Shown piece by piece: positions 6,835-13,404 of a DNA stretch of 13,580 nt. The position numbers were made by a program, and so were the translations under genes. The notes beneath the pieces were generated by a model, which saw only the letters and a program-made list of their open reading frames with translations, searched no databases and was not told the DNA's origin. Every line of letters starts with the position of its first letter. Position 1 is the stretch's first letter. Source of the DNA: Oscillospiraceae bacterium (GTDB lineage Bacteria; Bacillota; Clostridia; Oscillospirales; Oscillospiraceae); contig JAISDV010000135.1 in assembly GCA_031264545.1 (NCBI GenBank), positions 1-13,580 on the forward strand. Reading direction: 5' to 3'.

Positions 6835-7909
6835 TCGCGTCATCCTCCTCTTCCCGCCTGACCATACGCCAGGCCTCATCCACTAAATGCCGGAATTCCG
6901 GCCTCGTCAGCTGATCACAGAGAAAACCCTGCCGCGGAGAATTGATGTCCTCTCCGGAAATTTGCGTAAAACCATAGCGCACACAGAGCGCCATGAGCCG
7001 CTTCAACTGTTTCGGCGTATTGCGCGAGGGCATGAAGGTGACGCCCGCCACTCCGCGCTCCTTCATCAGGCGCAGCAGCGCCTCCAAAAAGCCGTCTTCA
7101 TACCGCGCCGCGGCCTTATCTCCCGTGGCGGAGACGGTCACATCCCCCAAATAGGCGTAGCAGAGGATGGCGTCTATTTCCCGCGCAAGGCTGACCAGCT
7201 CGTCCAGAGAAAGGAGCTCGTCTCCGGCGGGAATGTAGATCTGAGGCAGCAGCTCAGTCTTCAGCCTGCCCAGAAGGTCATACCGCCAATAGGGGTTCCC
7301 GCTGTCCGGCGTCCCCAGCTTTCCTGCCAGGGCGTATAAAATGTGCCGTTCTGTGACGGCGCCGCCCTCCGCATACCGCGACAGAGGCACGACGTCGGCG
7401 TCAAAGTCCAGGTCAAAGCCGGTTATTTCGGCCGCCCGCTCCGTCATGGCGCGGCTGCGCAGGTTGCGGCGCTCCCGCAGGGGCGCGAGCGTCTCCTGCG
7501 TCCTGTTAAAGTACCGCGCCCGCACGCTGTGCATCGCCATATAGGCGACGCCGGCCTGGTCGGGATTATTCACCTTAAGCTTTTCCAGAAACGTTCCGTC
7601 AAGGCGCGCGCGGCACTCGAAGCCGCAGGTCACGCCGATTCCCGCAAGCGTCCCCGCCTCGCGGAACTCCGCCGCCCCGGCGACGCTGTCGTGATCCATG
7701 ATGCCGGCCGTCGGCAGGCCCGCGGCGCGGGCAAAGTAGACAGCCGCCGCAGGTGAATAAGGGGAAAAGGAATATATGGTGTGTATATGGTTGTTGGAAA
7801 ACTCCGCTCTTCGTACCGGAGGCGCGGTTTCAGCTTCCAACAGGGCGGCCAAACGTTCCAAGCGTTCGCCGGCCGCCGGCGTATTCAAAAAATCCAGTAT
7901 GTCCGTCAC
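6797..7909 (-). CDS. PHP-domain metal-dependent hydrolase, function unknown
   Basis: With the GTG start at 7909 the protein has 370 residues. PHP-type metal motifs are visible: HIHT (41-44) in SNNHIHTIYSFSPYSP, MDHDS (71-75), GFEC (97-100) with E98, and histidines at 127 and 189. The final motif, normally G(S/T)DxH, reads SGEDINSPRQ (318-327), keeping the aspartate but not the histidine. PHP proteins include histidinol phosphatase and other phosphoesterases, so a sugar-phosphate phosphatase or lyase role is possible, but nothing fixes it. The open frame continues upstream to 8221 inside the dehydrogenase gene. That extension is only a shadow, since GGGAGAGG (7915-7922) is five bases before the GTG and the homology begins after it. 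The C-terminal tail is acidic and the gene overlaps the next by 38 bases. Confidence 0.82.
   Translation of the reverse strand: MTDILDFLNTPAAGERLERLAALLEAETAPPVRRAEFSNNHIHTIYSFSPYSPAAAVYFARAAGLPTAGIMDHDSVAGAAEFREAGTLAGIGVTCGFECRARLDGTFLEKLKVNNPDQAGVAYMAMHSVRARYFNRTQETLAPLRERRNLRSRAMTERAAEITGFDLDFDADVVPLSRYAEGGAVTERHILYALAGKLGTPDSGNPYWRYDLLGRLKTELLPQIYIPAGDELLSLDELVSLAREIDAILCYAYLGDVTVSATGDKAAARYEDGFLEALLRLMKERGVAGVTFMPSRNTPKQLKRLMALCVRYGFTQISGEDINSPRQGFLCDQLTRPEFRHLVDEAWRMVRREEEDDANADESGTALRQA
6844..6849 (-). promoter_or_regulatory. Ribosome binding site deciding the start of the SorE-like gene
   Basis: AGGAGG on the minus strand abuts an ATG at 6843 (zero spacing) and is nine bases before the ATG at 6834. 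This favours the second ATG as the start. The site lies inside the 3' end of the PHP gene. Confidence 0.7.
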
Positions 7910-7914
7910 GACGT

Positions 7915-7922
7915 CCTCTCCC
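7915..7922 (-). promoter_or_regulatory. Ribosome binding site deciding the GTG start of the PHP gene
   Basis: GGGAGAGG on the minus strand sits directly behind the stop codon of the short-chain dehydrogenase and five bases before GTG (7909). It supports this start over the long upstream extension of the frame. Confidence 0.7.
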
Positions 7923-8810
7923 CTAGCTGAGCATAATCTGTCCGCCGGAAACGGGAATGGCCTGGCCGGTTTCAAAGGTCTGCTCCACACAGTAGAACAG
8001 CGCAGTCGCCACGTCCCGCGGCGTACAGCCCCGGCGGATCGGGGATTTTGAAAGATAGAAATCCCGCACATCCCGAACTGTTGCCGCGCCCGGCACCTTC
8101 CCGGCCCTGAGGTACTGAACGAACAGCCCCTTCTCAGGGTCCGACCACAGGGGGCCGTCGTAGTAATTGCCGGGACAGACGGCGTTGACCTTGATCTGAT
8201 ACGGGATGAGCTCCAGCGCAAAGCTCTGGGTCAGGCCTATCCCGCCGAATTTGCCGCCCGCGTAGGCAAAGTTTGCTTTGGAACCTATCAGTCCGGATTT
8301 GGAGTTTATCTGTATAATGTCGGACCAGCGCGTGCCGTCCGCCTCGAACTGCGCCCGCATGATCTCGCTCACATATTTGGCACAGAGGAAAAAGCCCTTG
8401 TAGTTGACCCTCGTCACAAAATCGAAGTCCGCCTCCGTCATCTCGTCCAGGCGCCCGGCCTTCAGGACGCCGGCGTTGGCGACGAAAATGTCGATTCCGC
8501 CTAAGACCTCCGCCGCCGAGATCACCAATTGCTCCACGCTGGCCCGGTCGGACACATCCGCCGGCAGAGCGTAGGCCCGTGTTTCCGGAAAGGCGGCGTT
8601 CAGCTCCGCCGCGGCCCGCTGCGCCAGCGGCAGGTTGAGGTCCGCCAGAGCGACGTGCGCGCCCGCGCGCAGCAGCTCCCCGGCAATGCCAAGGCCGAAG
8701 CCCTGTGCCGCGCCCGTGACGACCGCCAGCTTCCCGCTGAGACGGCCCTCCGCGGCCGGTCTTTCGCGCACACGTTCTCTGACTAAACGCTTTGCCTGCG
8801 CCATGTCCAT
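7923..8810 (-). CDS. Short-chain dehydrogenase, RhaW-like (probable L-lactaldehyde dehydrogenase)
   Basis: A 295-residue NAD-type SDR. The cofactor motif is TGAAQGFGLG (32-41), with an aspartate at the end of beta-2 (D57) that favours NAD(H). NAG is at 112-114, the catalytic serine region is INSKSG (168-173), and the active-site pair YAGGK is at 183-187. The C-terminal part (NAVCPGNYYDGPLWSDP, GKVPGA, RRGCTPRDV, TGQAIPVSGGQIML) matches the SDR half of the Bacillus/Listeria RhaEW protein and also resembles sorbitol-6-phosphate dehydrogenase. By that match it should oxidise L-lactaldehyde from the aldolase to lactate. The start MDMAQAK is set by AAGGGG (8820-8825), nine bases upstream. The upstream ATG at 8834 lacks a good site. 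It follows the aldolase gene by 47 bases. An alternative role is a sugar-alcohol-phosphate dehydrogenase. Confidence 0.87.
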   Translation of the reverse strand: MDMAQAKRLVRERVRERPAAEGRLSGKLAVVTGAAQGFGLGIAGELLRAGAHVALADLNLPLAQRAAAELNAAFPETRAYALPADVSDRASVEQLVISAAEVLGGIDIFVANAGVLKAGRLDEMTEADFDFVTRVNYKGFFLCAKYVSEIMRAQFEADGTRWSDIIQINSKSGLIGSKANFAYAGGKFGGIGLTQSFALELIPYQIKVNAVCPGNYYDGPLWSDPEKGLFVQYLRAGKVPGAATVRDVRDFYLSKSPIRRGCTPRDVATALFYCVEQTFETGQAIPVSGGQIMLS

Positions 8811-8857
8811 TCGCCAATTCCCCTTATGCAGCATATATGCGCAAATGCGCCAAGGTA

Positions 8858-9691
8858 CTACGCCCTGGATTTGCGGTAGCTCTCGGCCTCCCAGCCGACG
8901 ATAAAGCTTATCAGCTCACGGCTCATTGGCCGCGGCCCGCCGAAAAAGCCGGCAAAAGCGGCAATTTTCCGCGCGTCTTCATAGAGCGCCCGGGCATTCT
9001 CGCCTTCCGGCAGCTCGGGTCCCGCTCCGCAGTAGACGATCTGATCCGGCGTAAAGGGTTCCTCCAGCGCCGGATAAGGCGGCTCAGCATTTTCCGCGCC
9101 GGACACTTCTCCGCCCAGAGTATCCAGCATATGCTTAAGCAGCCTGTCAAGTGTCCCGGCGTCGTCGGCGGCGAAAAAAACGCCGTGGTTTTGCAGCAGT
9201 ACGGTATGCCTCTCCGGCGACAGCCGGTCGGCCAAAAGCCGCGCAAGGGTATATCCCGGCCTGCATTCCGGCACCCAGAGCGCGCTTGGAAAGAGCCTCG
9301 CCGCCGCGCGCGCCCCTTCCGCCGAGCAGGTCAGGCCATTGATCAGCGTGGGGTGCAGATGCAGGACATAGCGCTGGGGAAACAGCGCGTGCAGAAGGGT
9401 CTCGACGCTGGCGCGCTTATCCGCCTGCCCGGGCAGCGCCGCCGCTTGTACGTCGGCAAGAAACGCCGCCTCCCGCTCCTCGTCGGAGAGCGGATAGCGC
9501 TTTTCCAGAATCGCCAGAAGCGCCGCCAGATCCAGGGCTACGAAGCTGTCCGCGCTGACGGAGGCCAGCGCCTCTCCGGAGGCCTTGATATAGAGCACAC
9601 CGTTTTCCTTCATAGATGTGTTCCCGCCCCCGGCAATCACCAAAGCGGGATCCGCTCCGTAGCGCCTGGAAAAATCAATCAATGTCCGCAT
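8858..9691 (-). CDS. Class II aldolase, RhaE-like (probable rhamnulose-1-phosphate aldolase)
   Basis: A 277-residue class II aldolase/adducin-family protein. Visible motifs are the phosphate-binding GGGNTSMK (21-28) and KASG (36-39), an acidic candidate E97 in SVETLLHA, the zinc pair HLH (111-113) in LHLHPTLING, and the third zinc histidine in QNHG (H169). It matches the N-terminal aldolase half of RhaEW, which splits L-rhamnulose 1-phosphate into DHAP and L-lactaldehyde, more closely than the E. coli RhaD type. Here it is a free-standing protein followed by its SDR partner. Start ATG 9691 has GGAGG (9696-9700) four bases upstream. It lies 36 bases after the regulator gene. Family assignment is firm. 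The rhamnulose-1-phosphate substrate is inferred from rhaB and rhaA next door. Confidence 0.88.
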   Translation of the reverse strand: MRTLIDFSRRYGADPALVIAGGGNTSMKENGVLYIKASGEALASVSADSFVALDLAALLAILEKRYPLSDEEREAAFLADVQAAALPGQADKRASVETLLHALFPQRYVLHLHPTLINGLTCSAEGARAAARLFPSALWVPECRPGYTLARLLADRLSPERHTVLLQNHGVFFAADDAGTLDRLLKHMLDTLGGEVSGAENAEPPYPALEEPFTPDQIVYCGAGPELPEGENARALYEDARKIAAFAGFFGGPRPMSRELISFIVGWEAESYRKSRA

Positions 9692-9727
9692 AAAGCCTCC
9701 GCGCCTTCCGTCAAATTTTGTCCGCCT

Positions 9728-10486
9728 TCAGCTATACAGCTTAACGCCTTGCTCCGCCAGGGCAGCTTTCCAGACCTCGTCCGGCTCCGCGTCCGTAACC
9801 AGAGCGTAAAGCCTGTCAAGACTCCCGATTCGGGTGAAGGCGCGCTTGCCGAACTTGTGCCCGTCGCACACCAGAATGGTTTTATCCGCGCTGGCCATGA
9901 TAGCGCGTTTAATGAGCGCGTTGTCTTCACCTGCGTCCGTATATCCGGCGTCAATATCAAGGGCAGTACAGGAGATGATCGCCTTATCCACGTGGTAATC
10001 CCGTATAAAGCTCTCCGCCTGGTGCCCGGTGAGGGCCAGTACGCCCTTTTTAAGGCTGCCGCCCGTACAGAGAACCGTCCAGTCGGACATCTCCTGAAGA
10101 TCCACGACGGTTTCAATGGAGTTCGTGATGACCGTAAGCCGCTGCTTATCCTTGAGCGCCCGGGCGACAAAGCCCGCCGTGGTGCTCTCGTCGAACATGA
10201 TAAAATCCCCGTCGTCGATCAGTTGGGCGGTCAGCTGCGCGATCCGCTCCTTGCCGGGGATATTTGTGTATCTGCGGACATTGTACGGCGGGTCGGCGCG
10301 TTCATCCTCGCTGTAGAGCGCGCCGCCGTAGCTGCGCTGAGCGCGGCCCTCCCGCTCCAGCTTCTCCAGGTCCCGGCGAATGGTCTCCTCCGAAACGCCG
10401 AATTCCTCGCTTAAGGGAACGACAAACACACTGCCCTCGGCGCGCAGCCTTTCCAATATGAGGTTTTTACGTTCTGCGGCTAACAT
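9728..10486 (-). CDS. DeoR-family transcriptional regulator, probable rhamnose regulator
   Basis: A 252-residue protein of standard DeoR-family length. The N-terminal winged helix-turn-helix covers about 19-56, including LSEEFGVSEETIRRDLEKLE and the typical SYGGAL. The C-terminal sugar-phosphate-sensing domain contains IPGKERIA, FDESTTAGFVARAL, TVITNS, CTGG and CDGHKFGKRAF. DeoR regulators of sugar operons are usually repressors released by a phosphorylated intermediate. In Bacillus the rhamnose regulator RhaR belongs to this family, so rhamnulose 1-phosphate is a reasonable inferred ligand. It is the first gene of the leftward operon, divergent from rhaBA, and probably controls both promoters. 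Its own ribosome binding site is weak: AAAGG about 15 bases upstream of the ATG. This suggests low expression. Confidence 0.9.
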   Translation of the reverse strand: MLAAERKNLILERLRAEGSVFVVPLSEEFGVSEETIRRDLEKLEREGRAQRSYGGALYSEDERADPPYNVRRYTNIPGKERIAQLTAQLIDDGDFIMFDESTTAGFVARALKDKQRLTVITNSIETVVDLQEMSDWTVLCTGGSLKKGVLALTGHQAESFIRDYHVDKAIISCTALDIDAGYTDAGEDNALIKRAIMASADKTILVCDGHKFGKRAFTRIGSLDRLYALVTDAEPDEVWKAALAEQGVKLYS

Positions 10487-10522
10487 CTCGTTATAAACGC
10501 GCCTTTCTCTTAAATTAACATA

Positions 10523-10551
10523 ATTTTAATCCGGTTTTCCACATATGTCAA
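10523..10551 (-). promoter_or_regulatory. Sigma-A promoter of the leftward operon
   Basis: On the minus strand the -35 box is TTGACA (10546-10551) and the -10 box is TAAAAT (10523-10528), with a 17-base spacer. The expected start of transcription is near 10516, giving a leader of about 30 bases before the regulator ATG at 10486. Confidence 0.8.
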
Positions 10552-10564
10552 TAGTAAAACACTA

Positions 10565-10602
10565 AAAACCACAAATTTAAAATGTGATTTTGTGTTGGTT
10601 TT
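10565..10602. promoter_or_regulatory. Candidate operator between the divergent promoters
   Basis: The AT-rich stretch between the two -35 boxes contains inverted half-sites: CACAAA (10570-10575) and TTTGTG (10589-10594), flanked by AAAACC and GGTTTT. A partly symmetric CACA-N9-TGTG (10570-10586) is also present. Its position suits a DeoR-family repressor controlling both directions. The symmetry is imperfect and no direct evidence assigns it. Confidence 0.4.
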
Positions 10603-10604
10603 GA

Positions 10605-10633
10605 TTGACAGACATGGCGATGGGTTTTATAAT
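10605..10633 (+). promoter_or_regulatory. Consensus sigma-A promoter of rhaBA
   Basis: A perfect -35 TTGACA (10605-10610) and perfect -10 TATAAT (10628-10633) with 17-base spacing. Transcription should start near 10640, about 44 bases before the rhaB ATG. A perfect promoter generally needs a repressor, which agrees with the divergent DeoR gene. Confidence 0.88.
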
Positions 10634-10668
10634 AGTCTTGACTAAGCCTATTTAAATATGCTGACACC

Positions 10669-10676
10669 GGGGAGGG
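10669..10676 (+). promoter_or_regulatory. Ribosome binding site deciding the start of rhaB
   Basis: GGGGAGGG is seven bases before ATG 10684. The in-frame TTG at 10678 lies too close to it, so the ATG is preferred. Confidence 0.75.
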
Positions 10677-10683
10677 CTTGCGT

Positions 10684-12060
10684 ATGGGCCAATATTATCT
10701 CGCGGTCGACATCGGGGCATCCAGCGGACGCCTGATGCTCGGCGGGCTGGATGAACGCGGCGCGCTGTTCCTGGAGGAGCTTCACCGTTTCACAAACGGC
10801 GCAGTGTCCCGGAACGGGCAGCTCTGCTGGGCGTATGACCGGCTTTTCGGGGAGATTCTGACCGGTATGGAAAAATGCGCCGCGCTGGGTAAAATCCCCG
10901 TCAGTATGGGCGTGGATACCTGGGGCGTGGATTTTGTGCTGCTGGACAAAAACGGTCGCATCCTCGGGGATACGGTGGCCTATCGGGACAGCCGCACCGC
11001 CGGCGCGGCGGAGGCGATCGCAAAGCGCATACCCGAAGCGGCGCTTTACGCCAGAACAGGCATCCAAAAGCAGCCTTTTAATACCATTTATCAGCTCTGG
11101 ACCGTTCGGGAACAGCTCAGTGAGGCAGAGACCTTCCTCATGGTGCCGGACTACCTGCACTATCTGCTGACAGGGATTCCGATCAACGAATATACAGAGG
11201 CCAGCACCACGGGCCTTTTAAACGCCGCGCAAAGAACCTGGGACCCGGCGCTTCTGGATACGCTGGGCTACCCCCGCCGTCTCTTTCGCAGGCTGAGCCC
11301 GCCCGGAGAGCGCATTGGCCGGCTTCGCCCGGAGATCGCGGAGCGGGTTGGCTTTTCCTGTGAGGTCGTGCTCCCCGCCTCCCACGATACAGGCTCCGCC
11401 GTGGCAGCAGCGCCTCTGGGCGAGGACTCCGTATACATAAGCAGCGGGACCTGGAGCCTTCTGGGCATTGAAAGTCCGGTCCCCATTACGACGGAGGCCG
11501 GCCGTGCGGGGAATTTTACCAACGAAGGCGGCGTCGGCGGGCGTTACCGTTATTTGCGGAACATTATGGGCCTGTGGATGATACAGGAGATCAGGCGTGA
11601 GCTGGGCGGGACCCATAGCTGGGATGCGCTGAACGCTCTGGCCGAAGCCGAGGGCGGTTTTGCCTCCGTTGTGGACGTTACGGACACGCGCTTTCTGGCG
11701 CCTGCGAGCATGACAGAGGCGATACAGGCCGCCTGCCGCGAGACGGGCCAGGCGGCGCCGGACACGCCGGGAGCCCTGGCCCGCTGCGTCTTCCTCAGTC
11801 TGGCAAAAGGCTATGCCCAAGCGATCCGCGAGCTGCGGGAGATCACGAAACGGCGCTTTGACAGCATCTGCGTCATAGGCGGGGGCAGCAAAAACGCCCT
11901 TTTAAATCGCCTGACTCAAGCGGAAACCGGGCTTGCCCTGCGCGCCGGACCCGTGGAGGCTACGGCCCTGGGCAATATCGCCGTGCAGATGATCGCCCGG
12001 GGCGAATTGCGCGATCTCGACGCGGCACGACGCCTGATCATGAACAAGGAACAACTTTGA
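10684..12060 (+). CDS. rhaB: Rhamnulokinase
   Basis: A 458-residue FGGY-family carbohydrate kinase that phosphorylates L-rhamnulose with ATP to rhamnulose 1-phosphate in the cytoplasm. The first ATPase-fold motif is AVDIGASSGR (7-16). GVDTWGVDF (76-84) is characteristic of RhaB. The catalytic aspartate is D235 in SHDTGSAV, and the ATP-binding motifs are ISSGTWSL (252-259) and IGGGSKN (398-404). Length is close to that of known rhamnulokinases. The start is ATG 10684, with GGGGAGGG seven bases upstream. It is the first gene of the rightward rhaBA operon under a perfect sigma-A promoter. The neighbouring L-rhamnose isomerase makes rhamnulose, not fuculose or xylulose, the expected substrate. 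Confidence 0.95.
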   Translation: MGQYYLAVDIGASSGRLMLGGLDERGALFLEELHRFTNGAVSRNGQLCWAYDRLFGEILTGMEKCAALGKIPVSMGVDTWGVDFVLLDKNGRILGDTVAYRDSRTAGAAEAIAKRIPEAALYARTGIQKQPFNTIYQLWTVREQLSEAETFLMVPDYLHYLLTGIPINEYTEASTTGLLNAAQRTWDPALLDTLGYPRRLFRRLSPPGERIGRLRPEIAERVGFSCEVVLPASHDTGSAVAAAPLGEDSVYISSGTWSLLGIESPVPITTEAGRAGNFTNEGGVGGRYRYLRNIMGLWMIQEIRRELGGTHSWDALNALAEAEGGFASVVDVTDTRFLAPASMTEAIQAACRETGQAAPDTPGALARCVFLSLAKGYAQAIRELREITKRRFDSICVIGGGSKNALLNRLTQAETGLALRAGPVEATALGNIAVQMIARGELRDLDAARRLIMNKEQL

Positions 12061-12065
12061 AATTT

Positions 12066-12070
12066 GGAGG
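12066..12070 (+). promoter_or_regulatory. Ribosome binding site of rhaA
   Basis: GGAGG is followed by two consecutive ATG codons at 12075 and 12078, with spacings of four and seven bases. The second is preferred, though the two cannot be told apart firmly. Confidence 0.65.
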
Positions 12071-12077
12071 AAGCATG

Positions 12078-13322
12078 ATGCGTATGAGCAGATTTACCGA
12101 GGCGAAGGATATTTATGCCGGCCTGGGCGTGGACGCAGAGGCGGCCCTCAGCCGGCTGCATGAAATCCCTGTGAGCCTTCACTGCTGGCAGGGCGACGAC
12201 GTCACCGGCTTCGAGTCCTCGGGGGGCGGGACCTCCGGCGGCATTCAGGCCACGGGCGGCTATCCGGGCAAGGCCCGCAGCCCAAAGGAGCTTATGGCGG
12301 ATCTGGACCAGGCTCTCGCCCGGATCCCGGGGAAAATGCGGCTGAACCTTCATGCCAGCTATCTGATAACCGAAAAGGCCGTGGATAGGGACGCGATCGG
12401 ACCGGAGCATTTTTCCGCCTGGGCGGCCTACGCGAAAGAACGGACCCTCGGCCTGGATTTTAACCCCACGTTTTTCGGGCATCCCCTGGCCGCCGACAGC
12501 CTGACGCTTTCTCACCCGGACGACGGCATACGCGCTTTCTGGGTGCGCCATGGGATTGCCAGCCGTAAAATCGCCGCTTATTTCGCTGAGGCGCTGCGCA
12601 CGCACTGTCTTTTAAACGTCTGGATTCCGGACGGATACAAGGATGTGCCGGCAGACCGCCTGGGGCCCCGCCTGCGCCTGCTGGACAGCCTGGATCGGAT
12701 TTTCGCGGAAAGACTCCCCGGCGTCATCGACTGCGTGGAGAGCAAGGTGTTCGGAATCGGGCTGGAGAGCTATACCGTCGGCAGCAGCGAGTTTTACCTG
12801 AGCTACGCCGCGCGGCGTCCGGGCGTGTATAACCTCCTCGACAACGGTCATTACCACCCCACCGAGACGGTCAGCGACAAGATTCCAAGCCTGCTGGCCT
12901 TTTTTGACTATGTCCCTCTGCACGTCACGCGGCCCGTGCGCTGGGATTCCGACCATGTGGTGCTCTTTGACGACGAGCTCCGGGAGATCGCCAAGGAGAT
13001 CATCCGCAGTGAGGCGGACAGCCGCGTGCTTATCGGCCTGGACTACTTTGACGCCTCCATCAACCGCGTGGCGGCCTGGATCGTCGGCGCGCGGAACATG
13101 AAAAAAGCCCTGCTTTATGCCCTTCTGACCCCATACGGAAAGCTGAAGGCTCTCCAGGACAGCGGACGCTTCACAGAGCTTATGACGCTGGGAGAAGCGC
13201 TCAAGACCGCCCCCTTCGGCGACGTCTGGGGCGAATTTTGCCGGCGGGAGACCGTTCCCGAGGACGGCGGCTGGCTGGCCGGCGTTATGGAATACGAGCG
13301 GACGGCGCTGCTCACAAGATAA
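12078..13322 (+). CDS. rhaA: L-rhamnose isomerase
   Basis: A 414-residue TIM-barrel metal-dependent isomerase that converts L-rhamnose to L-rhamnulose, of normal family length. Diagnostic blocks are SLHCWQGDDVTGFE (33-46), GIQATGGYPG (55-64), LHASYL (91-96), GLDFNPTFFGHP (125-136), LLNVWIPDG (178-186), ESKVFGIGLESYTVGSSEFY (221-240), LLDNGHYHPTE (253-263), LHVTRPVRWDSDHVV (281-295) and GLDYFDASINR (320-330). The expected metal ligands E221, D255, H282 and D322, plus nearby catalytic histidine and aspartates, are all present. It starts 17 bases after rhaB at the second of two tandem ATGs, preceded by GGAGG. ATG 12075 would add one residue. It is followed directly by a terminator, which ends the operon. 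Confidence 0.97.
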   Translation: MRMSRFTEAKDIYAGLGVDAEAALSRLHEIPVSLHCWQGDDVTGFESSGGGTSGGIQATGGYPGKARSPKELMADLDQALARIPGKMRLNLHASYLITEKAVDRDAIGPEHFSAWAAYAKERTLGLDFNPTFFGHPLAADSLTLSHPDDGIRAFWVRHGIASRKIAAYFAEALRTHCLLNVWIPDGYKDVPADRLGPRLRLLDSLDRIFAERLPGVIDCVESKVFGIGLESYTVGSSEFYLSYAARRPGVYNLLDNGHYHPTETVSDKIPSLLAFFDYVPLHVTRPVRWDSDHVVLFDDELREIAKEIIRSEADSRVLIGLDYFDASINRVAAWIVGARNMKKALLYALLTPYGKLKALQDSGRFTELMTLGEALKTAPFGDVWGEFCRRETVPEDGGWLAGVMEYERTALLTR

Positions 13323-13388
13323 GCCCCGAAAGGGAAAATACAAGAGCCCCGAAAAGAGAGATAACTTCCCTCCTTTCGGGGCTTTTTT
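13322..13388 (+). terminator. Intrinsic terminator of rhaBA with two alternative 5' arms
   Basis: The 3' arm CCTTTCGGGGCT (13372-13383) runs into six T residues (13383-13388). It can pair perfectly with AGCCCCGAAAGG (13322-13333), which starts on the last base of the rhaA stop codon, or over ten bases with a second copy, AGCCCCGAAA (13345-13354). The region lies between convergent genes and may also stop transcription from the minus-strand gene, where the T-tract is weaker. Confidence 0.85.
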
Positions 13389-13404
13389 CGTGCTGCTTAT
13401 TCGG

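Noticed and set aside
7910..8221. N-terminal extension of the PHP frame by about 104 codons.
   Set aside because: It lies entirely inside the SDR coding sequence, its residues look like out-of-frame translation, and a good ribosome binding site precedes the GTG at 7909.
8792..10414. Long plus-strand open frame (540 codons) opposite the SDR, aldolase and regulator genes.
   Set aside because: It is antisense to three well-recognised genes, its translation is Arg/Ala/Pro-rich with no family motif, and it is explained by the high GC content of the opposite strand.
10640..10683. Short pairing AAGCCT/GGGCTT in the rhaB leader as a possible attenuator.
   Set aside because: It is only six pairs including one G-U, with no following T-run. 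It is too weak to call.
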